Shown here piece by piece: positions 27,594 to 38,440 of a stretch of 64,000 nt of DNA. How positions within the stretch are numbered: the stretch's first letter is position 1; each line of letters starts with the position of its first letter. Below the pieces are notes generated by a model. The model ran no database searches and was not told the DNA's origin. It saw only the letters and a program-made list of their open reading frames with translations. The stretch is from Yoonia vestfoldensis SKA53 (GTDB lineage: Bacteria > Pseudomonadota > Alphaproteobacteria > Rhodobacterales > Rhodobacteraceae): NCBI RefSeq assembly GCF_000152785.1, contig NZ_CH672414.1:2855350-2919349 (forward strand), in the 5' to 3' direction. The position numbers and the translations under genes were made by a program.

Positions 27594-28982
27594 TCAGGCG
27601 TGTATTGCCCCGTCGCCACAAGCCAGCGCGGCCTCGCGCACAGCCTCGGAATAGGTCGGGTGGGCGTGGCAGGTGCGCGCAAGGTCTTCGGCTGCGGCGC
27701 CAAATTCCATTGCGACGCAGATTTCGTGGATCAGATCGCCCGCCATCGGGCCGATGATATGCGCACCCAAAATCCGGTCGGTTTCCTTGTCGGCAAGGAT
27801 TTTGACGAAACCGTCAGCGGCATGGTTCGCCTTGGCCCGCGCATTGCCCATGAAGGGGAATTTGCCGACCTTATAGGCGCGCCCTGCTGCTTTCAGCGAT
27901 TCTTCGGTTTCGCCGACATTGGCGACCTCGGGGTGGGTATAGATCACGCCGGGGATCACGCCGTAATTCACATGGCCGTGCTGGCCTGCAAGGATTTCGG
28001 CGACAGCCATGCCTTCGTCTTCGGCCTTGTGGGCCAACATCGGGCCGGTGATCGTGTCACCGATGGCATAGATGCCCGCCACATTGGTCGCAAAGCTGCC
28101 GTTGGTCTTGATCTGGCCACGCTCGGTCATCTCGACGCCCAGATCGGCCAGCCCCAGCCCGTCGGTGTATGGCTTGCGGCCAGTTGCCACCAGCACGGTG
28201 TCGGCGGTCATTTCATGGGTGCTGTCATCCTTGCGCAGCTTGTAGGACACTGTTGCCTTGGCTCCCTTGACCGTCACACCCTGTACGGCCGCGCCAAGGG
28301 TGAATTTCAGCCCCTGTTTGGTCAGTACTTTCTGGAACTGGCGCGCAACCTCGGCATCCATGCCGGGGGTGATCGCATCCAGATATTCGATGACGTTCAC
28401 ATCCGCGCCAAGCCGGGCAAAGACCGACCCCAGCTCCAGCCCGATGACACCGGCACCGATCACGACCATCGTCTTGGGGATCTTGCCCAGTTCCAGCGCG
28501 CCGGTCGATGTGACGACGATCTTTTCGTCAACCTCGACACCCGGCAGGCTGGCGGCCTGTGACCCGGTGGCGATGACGATATGCTTGGCGTCATGCGTCT
28601 CATCACCGACCTTGACCTTGCCCGCTGCGGGGATGGTGGCCCAGCCCTTGATCCAGTCGACCTTGTTCTTTTTGAACAGAAATTCGATGCCACCAGTGTT
28701 CTGGGCGATGGTTTCGTCCTTGTAGGTCAGCATCTGTGTCCAGTCGACCGTCGGTGCCTTGCCCTTTAGCCCCATGCCAGCGAAATTATGTTCTGCCTCG
28801 TGCAGCATATGGGTCGCGTGCAGCAGCGCCTTGGACGGGATGCAGCCGACGTTCAGGCAGGTGCCGCCCAATGTGGCGCGCCCTTCGACACAAGCGACCT
28901 TGAGGCCCAGTTGCGCCGCACGGATCGCGCCGACATAGCCGCCGGGGCCGGACCCGATAAAGATGACATCATAGCTGGACAT
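27594..28982 (-). CDS. lpd: Dihydrolipoyl dehydrogenase (E3)
   Basis: A 462-residue FAD disulfide oxidoreductase that reoxidises the lipoyl groups of E2 and passes electrons to NAD+. Motifs: FAD-binding [10 protein letters not shown] (10-19), redox disulfide Cys42/Cys47 in [16 protein letters not shown]-binding [14 protein letters not shown] (about 180), and the C-terminal catalytic His441 in HAHPTYSE. It is the last gene of the sucCDAB-MAPEG-lpd operon, so it is the E3 for 2-oxoglutarate dehydrogenase, possibly shared with other complexes. A MAPEG protein gene lies between it and sucB. Confidence 0.97.
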   Translation of the reverse strand: MSSYDVIFIGSGPGGYVGAIRAAQLGLKVACVEGRATLGGTCLNVGCIPSKALLHATHMLHEAEHNFAGMGLKGKAPTVDWTQMLTYKDETIAQNTGGIEFLFKKNKVDWIKGWATIPAAGKVKVGDETHDAKHIVIATGSQAASLPGVEVDEKIVVTSTGALELGKIPKTMVVIGAGVIGLELGSVFARLGADVNVIEYLDAITPGMDAEVARQFQKVLTKQGLKFTLGAAVQGVTVKGAKATVSYKLRKDDSTHEMTADTVLVATGRKPYTDGLGLADLGVEMTERGQIKTNGSFATNVAGIYAIGDTITGPMLAHKAEDEGMAVAEILAGQHGHVNYGVIPGVIYTHPEVANVGETEESLKAAGRAYKVGKFPFMGNARAKANHAADGFVKILADKETDRILGAHIIGPMAGDLIHEICVAMEFGAAAEDLARTCHAHPTYSEAVREAALACGDGAIHA

Positions 28983-28998
28983 GGAAACTCCTTCAGAT

Positions 28999-29409
28999 TC
29001 AGATCAGGGCCGAGACGATCATCAGCATGGTGGCGCCAAAGCCCACCATCCAGATCACCGAACGCCAAGGCGTCAGGCCGAAATAATAAGCGGGGATATA
29101 AAGCACCCGCGCGCCAAGATAGGTCCAGGCGCAGACCGCCGACAGACCCGTCGCCTTGTCGCCCAGCGTCACCACGACCACCGCCAGTGTGAACAGGATC
29201 AAACCTTCAAAATGGTTATTCAGCGCCCGAAACAGGCGGCCTGTCGCGGGGCTGACCTGTTCGATCAGCGGCTTGCCAAGGCGGTCGGGATCACGCGGCC
29301 CCGCGGTTTTGCCCATGCCAAGTTCAAGGTTCGCAGGCACCGACATCAGCACGAATTGCAGCCCTTGCAACAGGCCCGCAAGGGCAAGGACGGTCAGTTC
29401 GGGGGTCAT
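28999..29409 (-). CDS. MAPEG family membrane protein
   Basis: A 136-residue protein with four hydrophobic helices, beginning [20 protein letters not shown]. Conserved MAPEG features are [13 protein letters not shown] (about 60-72) and a tyrosine-rich segment [13 protein letters not shown] (approximately 100-112). Eukaryotic members conjugate glutathione to eicosanoids; roles of bacterial ones are mostly unknown. It sits inside the 2-oxoglutarate dehydrogenase operon, 16 bases before lpd and just after a palindrome behind sucB, with no evident link to the complex. Confidence 0.85.
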   Translation of the reverse strand: MTPELTVLALAGLLQGLQFVLMSVPANLELGMGKTAGPRDPDRLGKPLIEQVSPATGRLFRALNNHFEGLILFTLAVVVVTLGDKATGLSAVCAWTYLGARVLYIPAYYFGLTPWRSVIWMVGFGATMLMIVSALI

Positions 29410-29425
29410 TGTGTTGGCCTTTCAA

Positions 29426-29450
29426 GGTGCGCAAATATGCGCACCCTACG
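29426..29450 (-). repeat. Intercistronic palindrome between sucB and the MAPEG gene
   Basis: GGTGCGCA (29426-29433) and TGCGCACC (29438-29445), loop AATA, then CTACG. It shares the CCCTAC-type flank with the hairpins after sucC and sucD. Read on the minus strand it follows the sucB stop and may limit or stabilise downstream mRNA. Confidence 0.6.
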
Positions 29451-29465
29451 GGGTGAGAGTGCCGG

Positions 29466-30677
29466 TTACAAATCCATCAACAAGCGGCGCGGGTCTTCCA
29501 GGGCTTCTTTCACGCGCACAAGGAAGGTCACGGCGCCTTTGCCGTCCACGATCCGGTGGTCATAGGACAAAGCCAGATACATCATCGGCCGGATCACGAC
29601 CTGCCCGTTGATCGCCATCGGGCGGTCCTGGATCTTGTGCATGCCCAGAATACCCGATTGCGGGGGGTTCAGGATCGGCGAGGACATGAGCGAGCCGTAG
29701 ACACCACCGTTGGAAATGGTGAAGGTGCCGCCCTGCATTTCTGCCATCGACAATTTGCCGTCGCGGGCTTTGGCACCCATTGCGGCAATCGCCTTTTCGA
29801 TATCGGCAAAGCTCATCTGGTCGGCATCGCGGATCACCGGCACCACAAGACCCGTGGGCGTACCAGCGGCGATCCCCATATGGACGTAGTTTTTATAGAC
29901 CACGTCAGTGCCGTCGATTTCGGCGTTCACTTCGGGGACTTCGTGCAAGGCGTGGATGCAGGCCTTGGTAAAGAACGACATAAAGCCCAGCTTGACGCCG
30001 TGTTTCTTGAAGAACAGGTCCTTGTAGGCGTCGCGCAGTGCCATCACCTCGGTCATGTCGACCTCGTTATAGGTGGTCAGCATGGCGGCGGTGTTCTGGC
30101 TGTCTTTCAGGCGCTTGGCGATGGTCTGGCGCAGGCGGGTCATCTTGACGCGCTCTTCGCGGGCCTCGTCGCTGGCCGCCACTGGCGCGCGGGGGGCGGA
30201 GGCAGGGGCAGCGGCGTCGGATTTCGCGGTCAGCGCCTTCAGCACATCCTCTTTCATCACGCGGCCATCCTTGCCGGTGCCGGTGACATCGGAAATGCCG
30301 CTGTCGGCCATCAGTTTCTTGGCCGATGGGGCATCTTCGGGATCACGCGGTTTCGTCTCTTCCGGGGCGGCATTGGTCTGGGTCGCGGCAGCATCGGGCG
30401 CTGGGGCTGCTTTTGGTGCCTCTTTCACGGGGGCAGAGGCGCCTTCGGCGATCTGCGCCAGCAGCGCATCGACGCCAACGGTTTCACCTTCGGCGGCAAC
30501 GATTTCGGACAGGGTGCCGGCGACGGGGCTTGGCACTTCGACCGTGACCTTGTCGGTTTCCAGTTCGCACAGCATTTCGTCGACGGCGACGGCATCGCCG
30601 GGTTTCTTGAACCATGTGGCGACAGTGGCCTCGGTCACGGATTCACCAAGCGTGGGGACGCGGACTTCGGTGCTCAT
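29466..30677 (-). CDS. sucB: 2-oxoglutarate dehydrogenase E2 (dihydrolipoyl succinyltransferase)
   Basis: A 403-residue core subunit that transfers the succinyl group from lipoamide to CoA. Domains: one lipoyl domain (1-76) with Lys43 in ETDKVTV as lipoylation site; an Ala/Pro linker (80-115); the E3/E1-binding domain (about 117-150, [11 protein letters not shown]); and the catalytic domain (175-403) with His374 and Asp378 in DHRIVDG. The start codon overlaps the sucA stop (ATGA), so the two are coupled. One lipoyl domain is usual for SucB. Confidence 0.97.
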   Translation of the reverse strand: MSTEVRVPTLGESVTEATVATWFKKPGDAVAVDEMLCELETDKVTVEVPSPVAGTLSEIVAAEGETVGVDALLAQIAEGASAPVKEAPKAAPAPDAAATQTNAAPEETKPRDPEDAPSAKKLMADSGISDVTGTGKDGRVMKEDVLKALTAKSDAAAPASAPRAPVAASDEAREERVKMTRLRQTIAKRLKDSQNTAAMLTTYNEVDMTEVMALRDAYKDLFFKKHGVKLGFMSFFTKACIHALHEVPEVNAEIDGTDVVYKNYVHMGIAAGTPTGLVVPVIRDADQMSFADIEKAIAAMGAKARDGKLSMAEMQGGTFTISNGGVYGSLMSSPILNPPQSGILGMHKIQDRPMAINGQVVIRPMMYLALSYDHRIVDGKGAVTFLVRVKEALEDPRRLLMDL

Positions 30678-33637
30678 TTCTTTGTTCCTTTGATGGTCAG
30701 CGCATCGTCAACCAGCGCTGCTTGTTCTGCTTTATGCTTGCTTGCGAGGCCGGTGGCAGGGCTCGCCGCGGCGGCGCGTCCGGCATAGGTGGGGCGTGCA
30801 TGTCGCGCTTTGATCCGGGTCAGTACCCATTCAAGGTTGGGTTCCATAAAGGCCCACGCGCCCTGATTTTTCGGTTCTTCCTGACACCAGACCATTTCCG
30901 CGTTCTGGAACCGTTCCAGCTCCTTCATCGCGGATTGCGCCGGGAAGGGATAGAATTGTTCGAACCGCAGGATATAGACATCGTCGATCCCGCGTGCATC
31001 GCGTTCTTCCAGCAGGTCATAATAGACCTTGCCCGAACACATGACCACGCGCTTGATCTTGTCGTCATCCACCAGCTTGATTTCGGAATTGCCGTATTGC
31101 GCATCGTCCCACAGCACGCGGTGGAAGCTGGACCCTGTCGTGAATTCCTCTTTCTTGGACACGGCCAGTTTGTGGCGCAGCAAGGATTTCGGCGTCATCA
31201 GGATCAGCGGTTTGCGATAGGTGCGGTGCAGCTGGCGGCGCAGCAGGTGGAAATAATTGGCCGGCGTGGTGCAATTGGCCACGATCCAGTTGTCACCGCC
31301 ACACATGGTCAGGAACCGTTCCAGACGCGCGCTGGAATGTTCCGGCCCTTGGCCTTCGTACCCATGCGGCAGCAGGCAGACGAGGCCGGACATCCGCAAC
31401 CATTTGCTTTCGCCCGAGGAGATGAACTGATCGAACATGATCTGCGCACCATTGGCGAAATCGCCGAACTGTGCCTCCCACAGGGTCAGCGCATTGGGTT
31501 CGGCCAGCGAATAGCCGTATTCGAACCCCAAAACCGCATATTCCGACAGCATCGAATCGATGACCTCGTAGCGGGCCTGACCTTCGCGGATATTGTTCAG
31601 CGGGTAATAGCGGTCTTCGTTTTCCTGGTTGATAAAGGCCGAATGCCGCTGGCTGAACGTGCCGCGCGTGCTGTCCTGACCGGACAGTCGTACGGGAAAC
31701 CCTTCAAGCACGAGAGAGCCGAACGCCAACGCCTCGCCCGTGGCCCAGTCGATGCCGGTGCCGCTTTCGAACATCTGCACCTTTGCTTCGCGCAAACGGT
31801 CGATGGTCTTATGCGTCGGGAAATTATCCGGCACCGTGGTCAGCGCCTTGCCGATTGCCGCAAAGTCGCCATCGGAAATGGCGGTCTTGCCACGCTGGTA
31901 TTTCTTTTCCTTCATCCGGTCGAGATGCGACCAGCGCCCGTCCAGCCAGTCGGCCTTGTTGGGTTTATAGTTTTTGCCAGCCTCGAATTCCTCGTTCAGA
32001 TGGGCCTGAAACGCGGCTTTCATATCCTCGATTTCGCCTTCGGGGATCAGGCCGTCCTTGACCAGCCGTTCTGTGTACAGCGTCAGCGTGGTCTTTTGTT
32101 TCTTGATTTTTGTGTACATCACCGGGTTGGTGAACATCGGCTCGTCGCCTTCGTTGTGACCAAAGCGGCGGTAGCAGATGATATCCAGCACCACATCCTT
32201 GTGGAATTTCTGGCGGAATTCGGTGGCGACGCGTGCGGCATGGACCACAGCCTCTGGATCGTCGCCGTTGACGTGGAAAATCGGGGCTTCGACCATCAGC
32301 GCGATATCGGTGGGATAGGGGCTGGACCGGCTGAAATGCGGGGCGGTTGTGAAACCGATCTGGTTATTGACCACGATATGCATCGTACCACCAGTGCGAT
32401 GCCCGCGCAGACCCGACAGACCAAAGCCTTCGGCGACGACGCCTTGGCCCGCGAAGGCCGCATCACCATGCAGCAGGATCGCCATGACCTTGGTCTTGTC
32501 GGTATCGTTCTTTTGGTCCTGCTTGGCGCGGACCTTGCCCAGAACGACGGGGTTCACCGCCTCGAGGTGGCTGGGGTTGGCGGTCAGCGACAAATGGACG
32601 GTGTTGTCGTCAAAGCTACGGTCGTTGGAGGCACCAAGGTGGTATTTCACATCACCCGACCCATCGACATCCTCTGGCTTGAACGAGCCGCCCTGAAATT
32701 CGTTGAAAATCGCGCGGTAGGGTTTTTGCATCACGTTCGCCAGCACCGACAACCGGCCCCGGTGCGGCATGCCGATCACGATATCTTCCAGCCCCAGCTG
32801 GCCGCCGCGCTTGATGATCTGTTCCATCGCAGGGATCAGGCTTTCGCCGCCATCAAGGCCGAACCGCTTGGTCCCCATGTATTTGACATGCAGGAATTTT
32901 TCAAAACCTTCCGCCTGCACAAGGCTGTTCAGGATTGCCTTGCGCCCGTTCTGGGTAAAGGTAATTTCCTTGCCATAGCCTTCGATGCGTTCTTTCAGCC
33001 AGCCCGCTTCTTCGGGGTTGGAAATATGCATGTATTGCAGCGCGAATGTGCCGCAATAGGTGCGTTTCACGATGGCCATGATCTCGGCCATGGTGGCGAC
33101 CTCGAGCCCCAGCACGTTGTCGATGAAAATCGGACGGTCCATGTCCTTGGCGGTAAAGCCGTAATTGGCGGGGTCCAGTTCCGGGTGCGGCACGGTTTCG
33201 CGCATGCCCAGCGGGTCCAGATCGGCGATCAGGTGGCCGCGAATACGGTAGGCGCGGATGATCATCAACGCGCGCAAGCTGTCCAGCACGGCATTGCGGA
33301 CCTGTGCTTCGGACAGGCCCACGCCTTTTTCAGCGGCTTTCGCCTTGATCTTGTCGGCGGCGGCGGCAGGTTCTGCTGGCCATTGGCCATCCAAGGCGGC
33401 GGTCAGGTCGTCATTGGGCACCGGCGGCCAGTCGCGGCGCGCCCAGGATGGGCCGGCAGCCTCGGCCTGCGCATCGGCGGGAGTGTCGCCAAGGCTGCGG
33501 AAAAACGCCTGCCAGCTTTCATCGACCGCCCCCGGATTGTCGGCATAGCGCGCATAAAGCTGTTCGACATAACCCGCGTTATGGCCTTGCAAAAAGCTTG
33601 ACGCGTGGAAGACATCGTTGGGGGAGTGGTCGTTCAT
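30674..33637 (-). CDS. sucA: 2-oxoglutarate dehydrogenase E1
   Basis: A 987-residue thiamine diphosphate enzyme that decarboxylates 2-oxoglutarate and succinylates the E2 lipoyl group. Visible: the E2-interacting N-terminus with [13 protein letters not shown] and [20 protein letters not shown]; the ThDP/Mg motif region [14 protein letters not shown]; and [15 protein letters not shown]. The C-terminal half carries [16 protein letters not shown] and [20 protein letters not shown]. Full length for the alphaproteobacterial family. A long antisense open frame covers nearly all of it but is a codon-bias shadow. Confidence 0.98.
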   Translation of the reverse strand: MNDHSPNDVFHASSFLQGHNAGYVEQLYARYADNPGAVDESWQAFFRSLGDTPADAQAEAAGPSWARRDWPPVPNDDLTAALDGQWPAEPAAAADKIKAKAAEKGVGLSEAQVRNAVLDSLRALMIIRAYRIRGHLIADLDPLGMRETVPHPELDPANYGFTAKDMDRPIFIDNVLGLEVATMAEIMAIVKRTYCGTFALQYMHISNPEEAGWLKERIEGYGKEITFTQNGRKAILNSLVQAEGFEKFLHVKYMGTKRFGLDGGESLIPAMEQIIKRGGQLGLEDIVIGMPHRGRLSVLANVMQKPYRAIFNEFQGGSFKPEDVDGSGDVKYHLGASNDRSFDDNTVHLSLTANPSHLEAVNPVVLGKVRAKQDQKNDTDKTKVMAILLHGDAAFAGQGVVAEGFGLSGLRGHRTGGTMHIVVNNQIGFTTAPHFSRSSPYPTDIALMVEAPIFHVNGDDPEAVVHAARVATEFRQKFHKDVVLDIICYRRFGHNEGDEPMFTNPVMYTKIKKQKTTLTLYTERLVKDGLIPEGEIEDMKAAFQAHLNEEFEAGKNYKPNKADWLDGRWSHLDRMKEKKYQRGKTAISDGDFAAIGKALTTVPDNFPTHKTIDRLREAKVQMFESGTGIDWATGEALAFGSLVLEGFPVRLSGQDSTRGTFSQRHSAFINQENEDRYYPLNNIREGQARYEVIDSMLSEYAVLGFEYGYSLAEPNALTLWEAQFGDFANGAQIMFDQFISSGESKWLRMSGLVCLLPHGYEGQGPEHSSARLERFLTMCGGDNWIVANCTTPANYFHLLRRQLHRTYRKPLILMTPKSLLRHKLAVSKKEEFTTGSSFHRVLWDDAQYGNSEIKLVDDDKIKRVVMCSGKVYYDLLEERDARGIDDVYILRFEQFYPFPAQSAMKELERFQNAEMVWCQEEPKNQGAWAFMEPNLEWVLTRIKARHARPTYAGRAAAASPATGLASKHKAEQAALVDDALTIKGTKK

Positions 33638-33660
33638 GACTGGGGACCTTTGTTGAATAT

Positions 33661-33718
33661 CGTAGGGCGGGGCTAGCCCCGCCGCTGTTGTGGGTGTCGG
33701 GGTGAACCCCGACCTACC
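33661..33718 (-). repeat. Double palindrome between sucD and sucA
   Basis: Two hairpins in tandem: GGCGGGGCTAGCCCCGCC (33666-33683, perfect 18-bp palindrome) and GTCGGGGT-GA-ACCCCGAC (33696-33713). The outer flanks GTAGG and CCTAC are themselves inverted, and CTA at 33714-33716 is the complement of the sucD TAG stop. It lies within the intercistronic gap and resembles REP-type elements. Confidence 0.65.
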
Positions 33719-34595
33719 CGATGGCTTTCAGCACAGCCTCGCCCAGCGTGGCGGGGCTGTCGGCGACGATGATGCCAGCGGATTTCATTGCCTCGATCTT
33801 GCTTTCAGCGTCGCCTTTGCCGCCTGCGACGATCGCACCGGCATGACCCATGCGACGGCCCGGAGGCGCTGTGCGGCCTGCGATGAAACCGGCGGTGGGT
33901 TTCCAGCGGCCTTTCTTGCGTTCGTCGGCAAGGAATTGCGCGGCTTCTTCTTCGGCGGACCCGCCGATTTCACCAATCATGATGATCGAATGTGTTTCGT
34001 CATCGGCCAGGAACATTTCGAGAATGTCGATATGTTCGGACCCTTTGATCGGATCGCCGCCGATGCCCACGGCGGTGGACTGGCCCAGACCGCTGTCAGA
34101 TGTCTGTTTCACAGCCTCATAGGTCAACGTGCCAGAGCGTGACACAACACCAACCGACCCGCGCCGGTGGATATGGCCGGGCATGATACCAATCTTGCAG
34201 GCGTCGGGCGTGATGACACCGGGGCAGTTCGGCCCGATCAGGCGGGATTTGGACCCTTCCAGCGCGCGCTTGACCTTCATCATGTCCAGCACGGGGATGC
34301 CTTCGGTGATGCAGATGATCAGCTCCATTTCAGCGTCGATCGCCTCGAGGATGGAATCAGCCGCAAAGGGTGGCGGTACATAGATCACGGATGCATTGGC
34401 TTGGGTGACGTGGCGCGCTTCGTGGACCGAGTTGAAGACGGGCAGGTCAAGATGGGTGCTGCCGCCCTTGCCGGGGGTGACACCGCCGACCATCTTGGTG
34501 CCATAGGCGATGGCCTGTTCGGAATGGAACGTGCCTTGCGAACCGGTCAGGCCCTGGCAGATCACGCGGGTATTTTCGTTAACGAGAATGGCCAT
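33714..34595 (-). CDS. sucD: Succinyl-CoA synthetase alpha subunit
   Basis: A 293-residue subunit that binds CoA and carries the phosphohistidine. Motifs: CoA-binding [17 protein letters not shown] near 13-29, [10 protein letters not shown] near 121, and His251 in [10 protein letters not shown], matching E. coli His246. It converts succinyl-CoA to succinate with ATP/GTP formation, with SucC. ATG at 34593-34595 is preceded by AAGGAG; an open frame upstream is not supported. It follows sucC after a 56-base gap that contains a hairpin. Confidence 0.97.
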   Translation of the reverse strand: MAILVNENTRVICQGLTGSQGTFHSEQAIAYGTKMVGGVTPGKGGSTHLDLPVFNSVHEARHVTQANASVIYVPPPFAADSILEAIDAEMELIICITEGIPVLDMMKVKRALEGSKSRLIGPNCPGVITPDACKIGIMPGHIHRRGSVGVVSRSGTLTYEAVKQTSDSGLGQSTAVGIGGDPIKGSEHIDILEMFLADDETHSIIMIGEIGGSAEEEAAQFLADERKKGRWKPTAGFIAGRTAPPGRRMGHAGAIVAGGKGDAESKIEAMKSAGIIVADSPATLGEAVLKAIG

Positions 34596-34623
34596 ATGGT
34601 GGCTCCTTGGGAAATCTGGGGGG

Positions 34624-34650
34624 TAAGGTGGGTCTTGACCCACCCTACGG
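34624..34650 (-). repeat. Intercistronic palindrome between sucC and sucD
   Basis: GGTGGGTC (34627-34634) and GACCCACC (34637-34644) with a TT loop, followed by CTACGG. It starts within three bases of the sucC stop. The CCCTACG flank is shared with the palindrome after sucB. Confidence 0.6.
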
Positions 34651-34651
34651 G

Positions 34652-35845
34652 TTAACCTTTGACGGCTTTCACGATTTTCTGCGCGCCGTCTTTCAGGTCG
34701 TCGGCGGCGATCACGTCAAGGCCGGAATTACGGATGATTTCCTTGCCCTTCTCGACGTTGGTGCCCTCAAGCCGGACGACCAGCGGCACTTTCAGCCCGA
34801 CTTCTTTCACCGCGGCGATGACACCTTCGGCGATGACATCGCAGCGCATGATGCCCCCAAAGATGTTGACCAAGATGCCTTTGACATTGGGGTCAGAGGT
34901 GATGATCTTGAACGCTTCGGTCACTTTTTCCTTGGTCGCACCACCGCCCACGTCGAGGAAGTTGGCAGGTTCGGCCCCATAAAGCTTGATGATATCCATC
35001 GTCGCCATGGCCAGACCGGCACCGTTGACCATGCAGCCGATTTCGCCATCCAGCGCGATATAGTTCAGGTCGTATTTCGAGGCGGCGAGTTCTTTGGGGT
35101 CTTCTTCTGTCTCGTCACGCAATGACGCGATATCGCCGTGGCGGTACATCGCGTTGCCGTCGAACGACACCTTGGCATCCAGCACCTTCAGATCGCCCTT
35201 GTCGGTCACGATCAGCGGGTTGATTTCCAGCATCTCCATGTCTTTTTCGGTGAAGGCTTTGTAAAGCTGGCCCATCAAAGTGACGCATTGCTTGATCTGG
35301 TTGCCGGTCAGCCCCAGCGTGAACGCCACACGGCGACCGTGAAACGCCTGATAGCCCGTGGCGGGATCAACGCTGAACGACAGGATCTTTTCGGGTGTCG
35401 CTGCGGCGACTTCCTCGATGTCCATGCCGCCTTCGGTCGAGACGACGAAACTGATCCGGCTGGTCTGGCGATCCACCAGCAGGGCCAGATACATCTCTGT
35501 TTCGATGCCCGAACCATCCTCGATATAGATGCGGTTGACCTGCTTGCCTGCGGGGCCGGTCTGGTGCGTCACCAGCGTGCGGCCCAGCATCTTTTTCGCC
35601 TCTTCGGCGGCTTCTTCGACGGACCGGCACAGGCGCACGCCGCCTTTGTCACCGGCGTCAGCCTCTTTGAATTTCCCTTTGCCACGGCCGCCGGCGTGGA
35701 TCTGTGCCTTGACGACCCACAATGGGCCGTCCAATTCGCCAGCAGCGGTTTTTGCATCTTCTGCGCGGGTGACAGGGCGACCGTCGGAAACCGGCGCGCC
35801 GTAGCTGCGCAGTAGGGCTTTGGCCTGATATTCGTGGATATTCAT
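34652..35845 (-). CDS. sucC: Succinyl-CoA synthetase beta subunit
   Basis: A 397-residue ATP-grasp subunit that binds nucleotide and partners SucD. It begins [19 protein letters not shown], then [17 protein letters not shown] (nucleotide contact), [13 protein letters not shown] (metal site, about 203-215), and the ADP/GDP-specific C-terminal region around FVDVGG-like [14 protein letters not shown] and [14 protein letters not shown]. First gene of the sucCDAB-MAPEG-lpd operon; paired TGTGATCACA sites lie about 100 bases upstream. mdh is upstream on the same strand but is closed off by a terminator. Confidence 0.98.
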   Translation of the reverse strand: MNIHEYQAKALLRSYGAPVSDGRPVTRAEDAKTAAGELDGPLWVVKAQIHAGGRGKGKFKEADAGDKGGVRLCRSVEEAAEEAKKMLGRTLVTHQTGPAGKQVNRIYIEDGSGIETEMYLALLVDRQTSRISFVVSTEGGMDIEEVAAATPEKILSFSVDPATGYQAFHGRRVAFTLGLTGNQIKQCVTLMGQLYKAFTEKDMEMLEINPLIVTDKGDLKVLDAKVSFDGNAMYRHGDIASLRDETEEDPKELAASKYDLNYIALDGEIGCMVNGAGLAMATMDIIKLYGAEPANFLDVGGGATKEKVTEAFKIITSDPNVKGILVNIFGGIMRCDVIAEGVIAAVKEVGLKVPLVVRLEGTNVEKGKEIIRNSGLDVIAADDLKDGAQKIVKAVKG

Positions 35846-35933
35846 AAGGCATGTCCAATTTGACTTCAGTTGGTACAGCCTAAATCACAACAAATCGTTC
35901 TTTTCTAACTGAAAAGCGAGTGGGGCACGGATA

Positions 35934-35977
35934 ATCCGACATTTGTGATCACTTGATTGAAAAGTGTGATCACAAAA
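35934..35977 (-). promoter_or_regulatory. Paired TGTGATCACA operators upstream of the sucCDAB operon
   Basis: Two GTGATCAC cores, at 35945-35952 and 35966-35973, centred at 35948.5 and 35969.5 and thus exactly 21 bp (two helical turns) apart. Reading toward sucC the order is TTGTGATCACAC, spacer, AGTGATCACAAAT, then GTCGGAT (ATCCGAC at 35934-35940 on the plus strand). The sdh upstream region has the same arrangement. A likely activator or repressor site, perhaps for the GntR/FCD protein at 26220. Confidence 0.75.
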
Positions 35978-36046
35978 TACAGACCCCCACGGTTCTCGAT
36001 GATTTTACGCGATTTGGAAAGATTCGCACCCTTTCGCCAGCGCAAC

Positions 36047-36071
36047 AAAAAAGGGCCGCCAATGGCGGCCC
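36047..36071 (-). terminator. Rho-independent terminator of mdh
   Basis: On the minus strand, 21 bases after the mdh stop, GGGCCGCC pairs with GGCGGCCC around a three-base loop (36053-36071) and is followed by six Ts (AAAAAA at 36047-36052 on the plus strand). It separates mdh from the downstream suc operon. Confidence 0.92.
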
Positions 36072-36092
36072 CTGTCATCAGACCCGCATGGC

Positions 36093-37175
<1,083 letters not shown>

Positions 37176-37212
37176 CTAATCAGGCCAAACAACAGGCATT
37201 TGGGGCAGACGC

Positions 37213-37968
37213 GTGATCGCATTCGATTGGGTTTTCTTTGCGGTCGGTATCCCCGCGATCATCTTTGGTGGCATCGCCAAGGGTGGTTTCGGCTCTGGGG
37301 CGGCCTTTGTCGCGGGGGCGATTCTGGCGCTGGTGGTCCCGCCCGGGCTGGCGCTGGGGATCATCCTGCCCTTGTTCATGCTGGTCGATGCGGCGACGTT
37401 GCGCCCCTATTGGGGGCAATGGCACTGGCCGTCCGCCAAGGGGATCATGCAGGGGGCGGTGCCGGGCTGTATCATTGGTGCAATGCTTTATGCGCTGGTC
37501 GATGCGGATGTATTCCGCCTGCTGATCGGGGCGATTTGTCTGGCTTTCGCCGCGTTTCAGCTTGCCCGTGCGCTTGGATGGCTGATGGTGCGCCAAATGC
37601 CGTTTTCGCGGAACTTTGCGTGGGCGGCGGGGCTGGTCGGCGGTTTCACCAGTTTCATCAGCCATGCAGGCGGCCCGCCCACGGCGATCTTTTTGTTGTC
37701 GCAAGGGCTGGGCAAGACCGCGTTTCAGGCGACGACCGTGCTGTCATTCTGGGCGATCAACTGGATGAAAGTCGTCCCTTACGCCTATTTGGGAATTTTC
37801 ACGCTCGAGACGTTGAAGGCCAGCGCCGTGCTGGCACCATTCGCGCTGATCGGTGCGTGGATCGGGGTCAGGGCGCACAAGTTGGTGCCGGAACGCGCGT
37901 TCTTTGCGTTGACCTATGTGCTGTTGGTGGCCACGGGCCTGCGGTTGATCTGGGTCGCGCTGGCCTGA
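37213..37968 (+). CDS. TSUP family permease (TauE/SafE)
   Basis: A 251-residue membrane protein with seven or eight hydrophobic segments, opening with IPAIIFGGIAKGGFGSGAAF, a TSUP hallmark, and with FISHAGGPPTAIF near 154-166 in the second repeat. TSUP members export sulfite, sulfoacetate or other anions; substrate unknown here. Start is GTG at 37213; no ATG is better placed. Its stop abuts the convergent small gene's stop in TGATCA. Divergent from mdh by 157 bases. Confidence 0.87.
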   Translation: MIAFDWVFFAVGIPAIIFGGIAKGGFGSGAAFVAGAILALVVPPGLALGIILPLFMLVDAATLRPYWGQWHWPSAKGIMQGAVPGCIIGAMLYALVDADVFRLLIGAICLAFAAFQLARALGWLMVRQMPFSRNFAWAAGLVGGFTSFISHAGGPPTAIFLLSQGLGKTAFQATTVLSFWAINWMKVVPYAYLGIFTLETLKASAVLAPFALIGAWIGVRAHKLVPERAFFALTYVLLVATGLRLIWVALA

Positions 37969-38271
37969 TCAGGCGTTGTGCCCAAGCCGTGAAAGAACAT
38001 CCTGCCAGTCAAAGGCCGCACCAGAGGCGACAAGACAAGCCTGCCCACCCGGCTGGGTGATCGTGATCGTCCAGCTGCCTGTGTCGGAGGCGGCATACAC
38101 AGCGGTCACAGCACCGTCGGGGCCGGTTGCCACGAACTGCCGCCGTTCACCGTAAACCTGCGCCAGCCGCTGCGCGACGACGGCAGTGTCGGCGCAGGCC
38201 AAAGCCTGCGCCTGCGCCGCTCCTAAAAACGCCGCAATGCAACCAAAAAACAAGTAATACCAATACCGCAC
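37969..38271 (-). CDS. Small secreted protein of unknown function
   Basis: A 100-residue protein with a signal peptide (about 1-24, MRYWYYLFFGCIAAFLGAAQ then AQA). The mature part has two cysteines (Cys26 and Cys78), which could form a disulfide, and a beta-rich segment SWTITITQPGGQACLV. I do not recognise the family. It is convergent with the TSUP permease and divergent from mcl2 (169 bases). Confidence 0.7.
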   Translation of the reverse strand: MRYWYYLFFGCIAAFLGAAQAQALACADTAVVAQRLAQVYGERRQFVATGPDGAVTAVYAASDTGSWTITITQPGGQACLVASGAAFDWQDVLSRLGHNA

Positions 38272-38440
38272 GATAGTCCGCCTTCTGCCGGATGACCTGT
38301 CCTTGCAGGTCTGTTACTGGGGATAGGGCAAACAGGTTAACATCCCGTCACCAGCCATTGCTGCGTCGCGGCAAGAACGGGGTTGAATCATTGGCACGAC
38401 TCTGGCCATGTTCGCGCAATAATGTTGCGAGGAGGATTCG

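Noticed and set aside
30614-33601. A nearly 1000-codon open frame antisense to sucA
   Set aside because: Codon-bias shadow in a GC-rich gene: the translation has no domain, is rich in His/Arg/Gly, and sucA is intact on the other strand.
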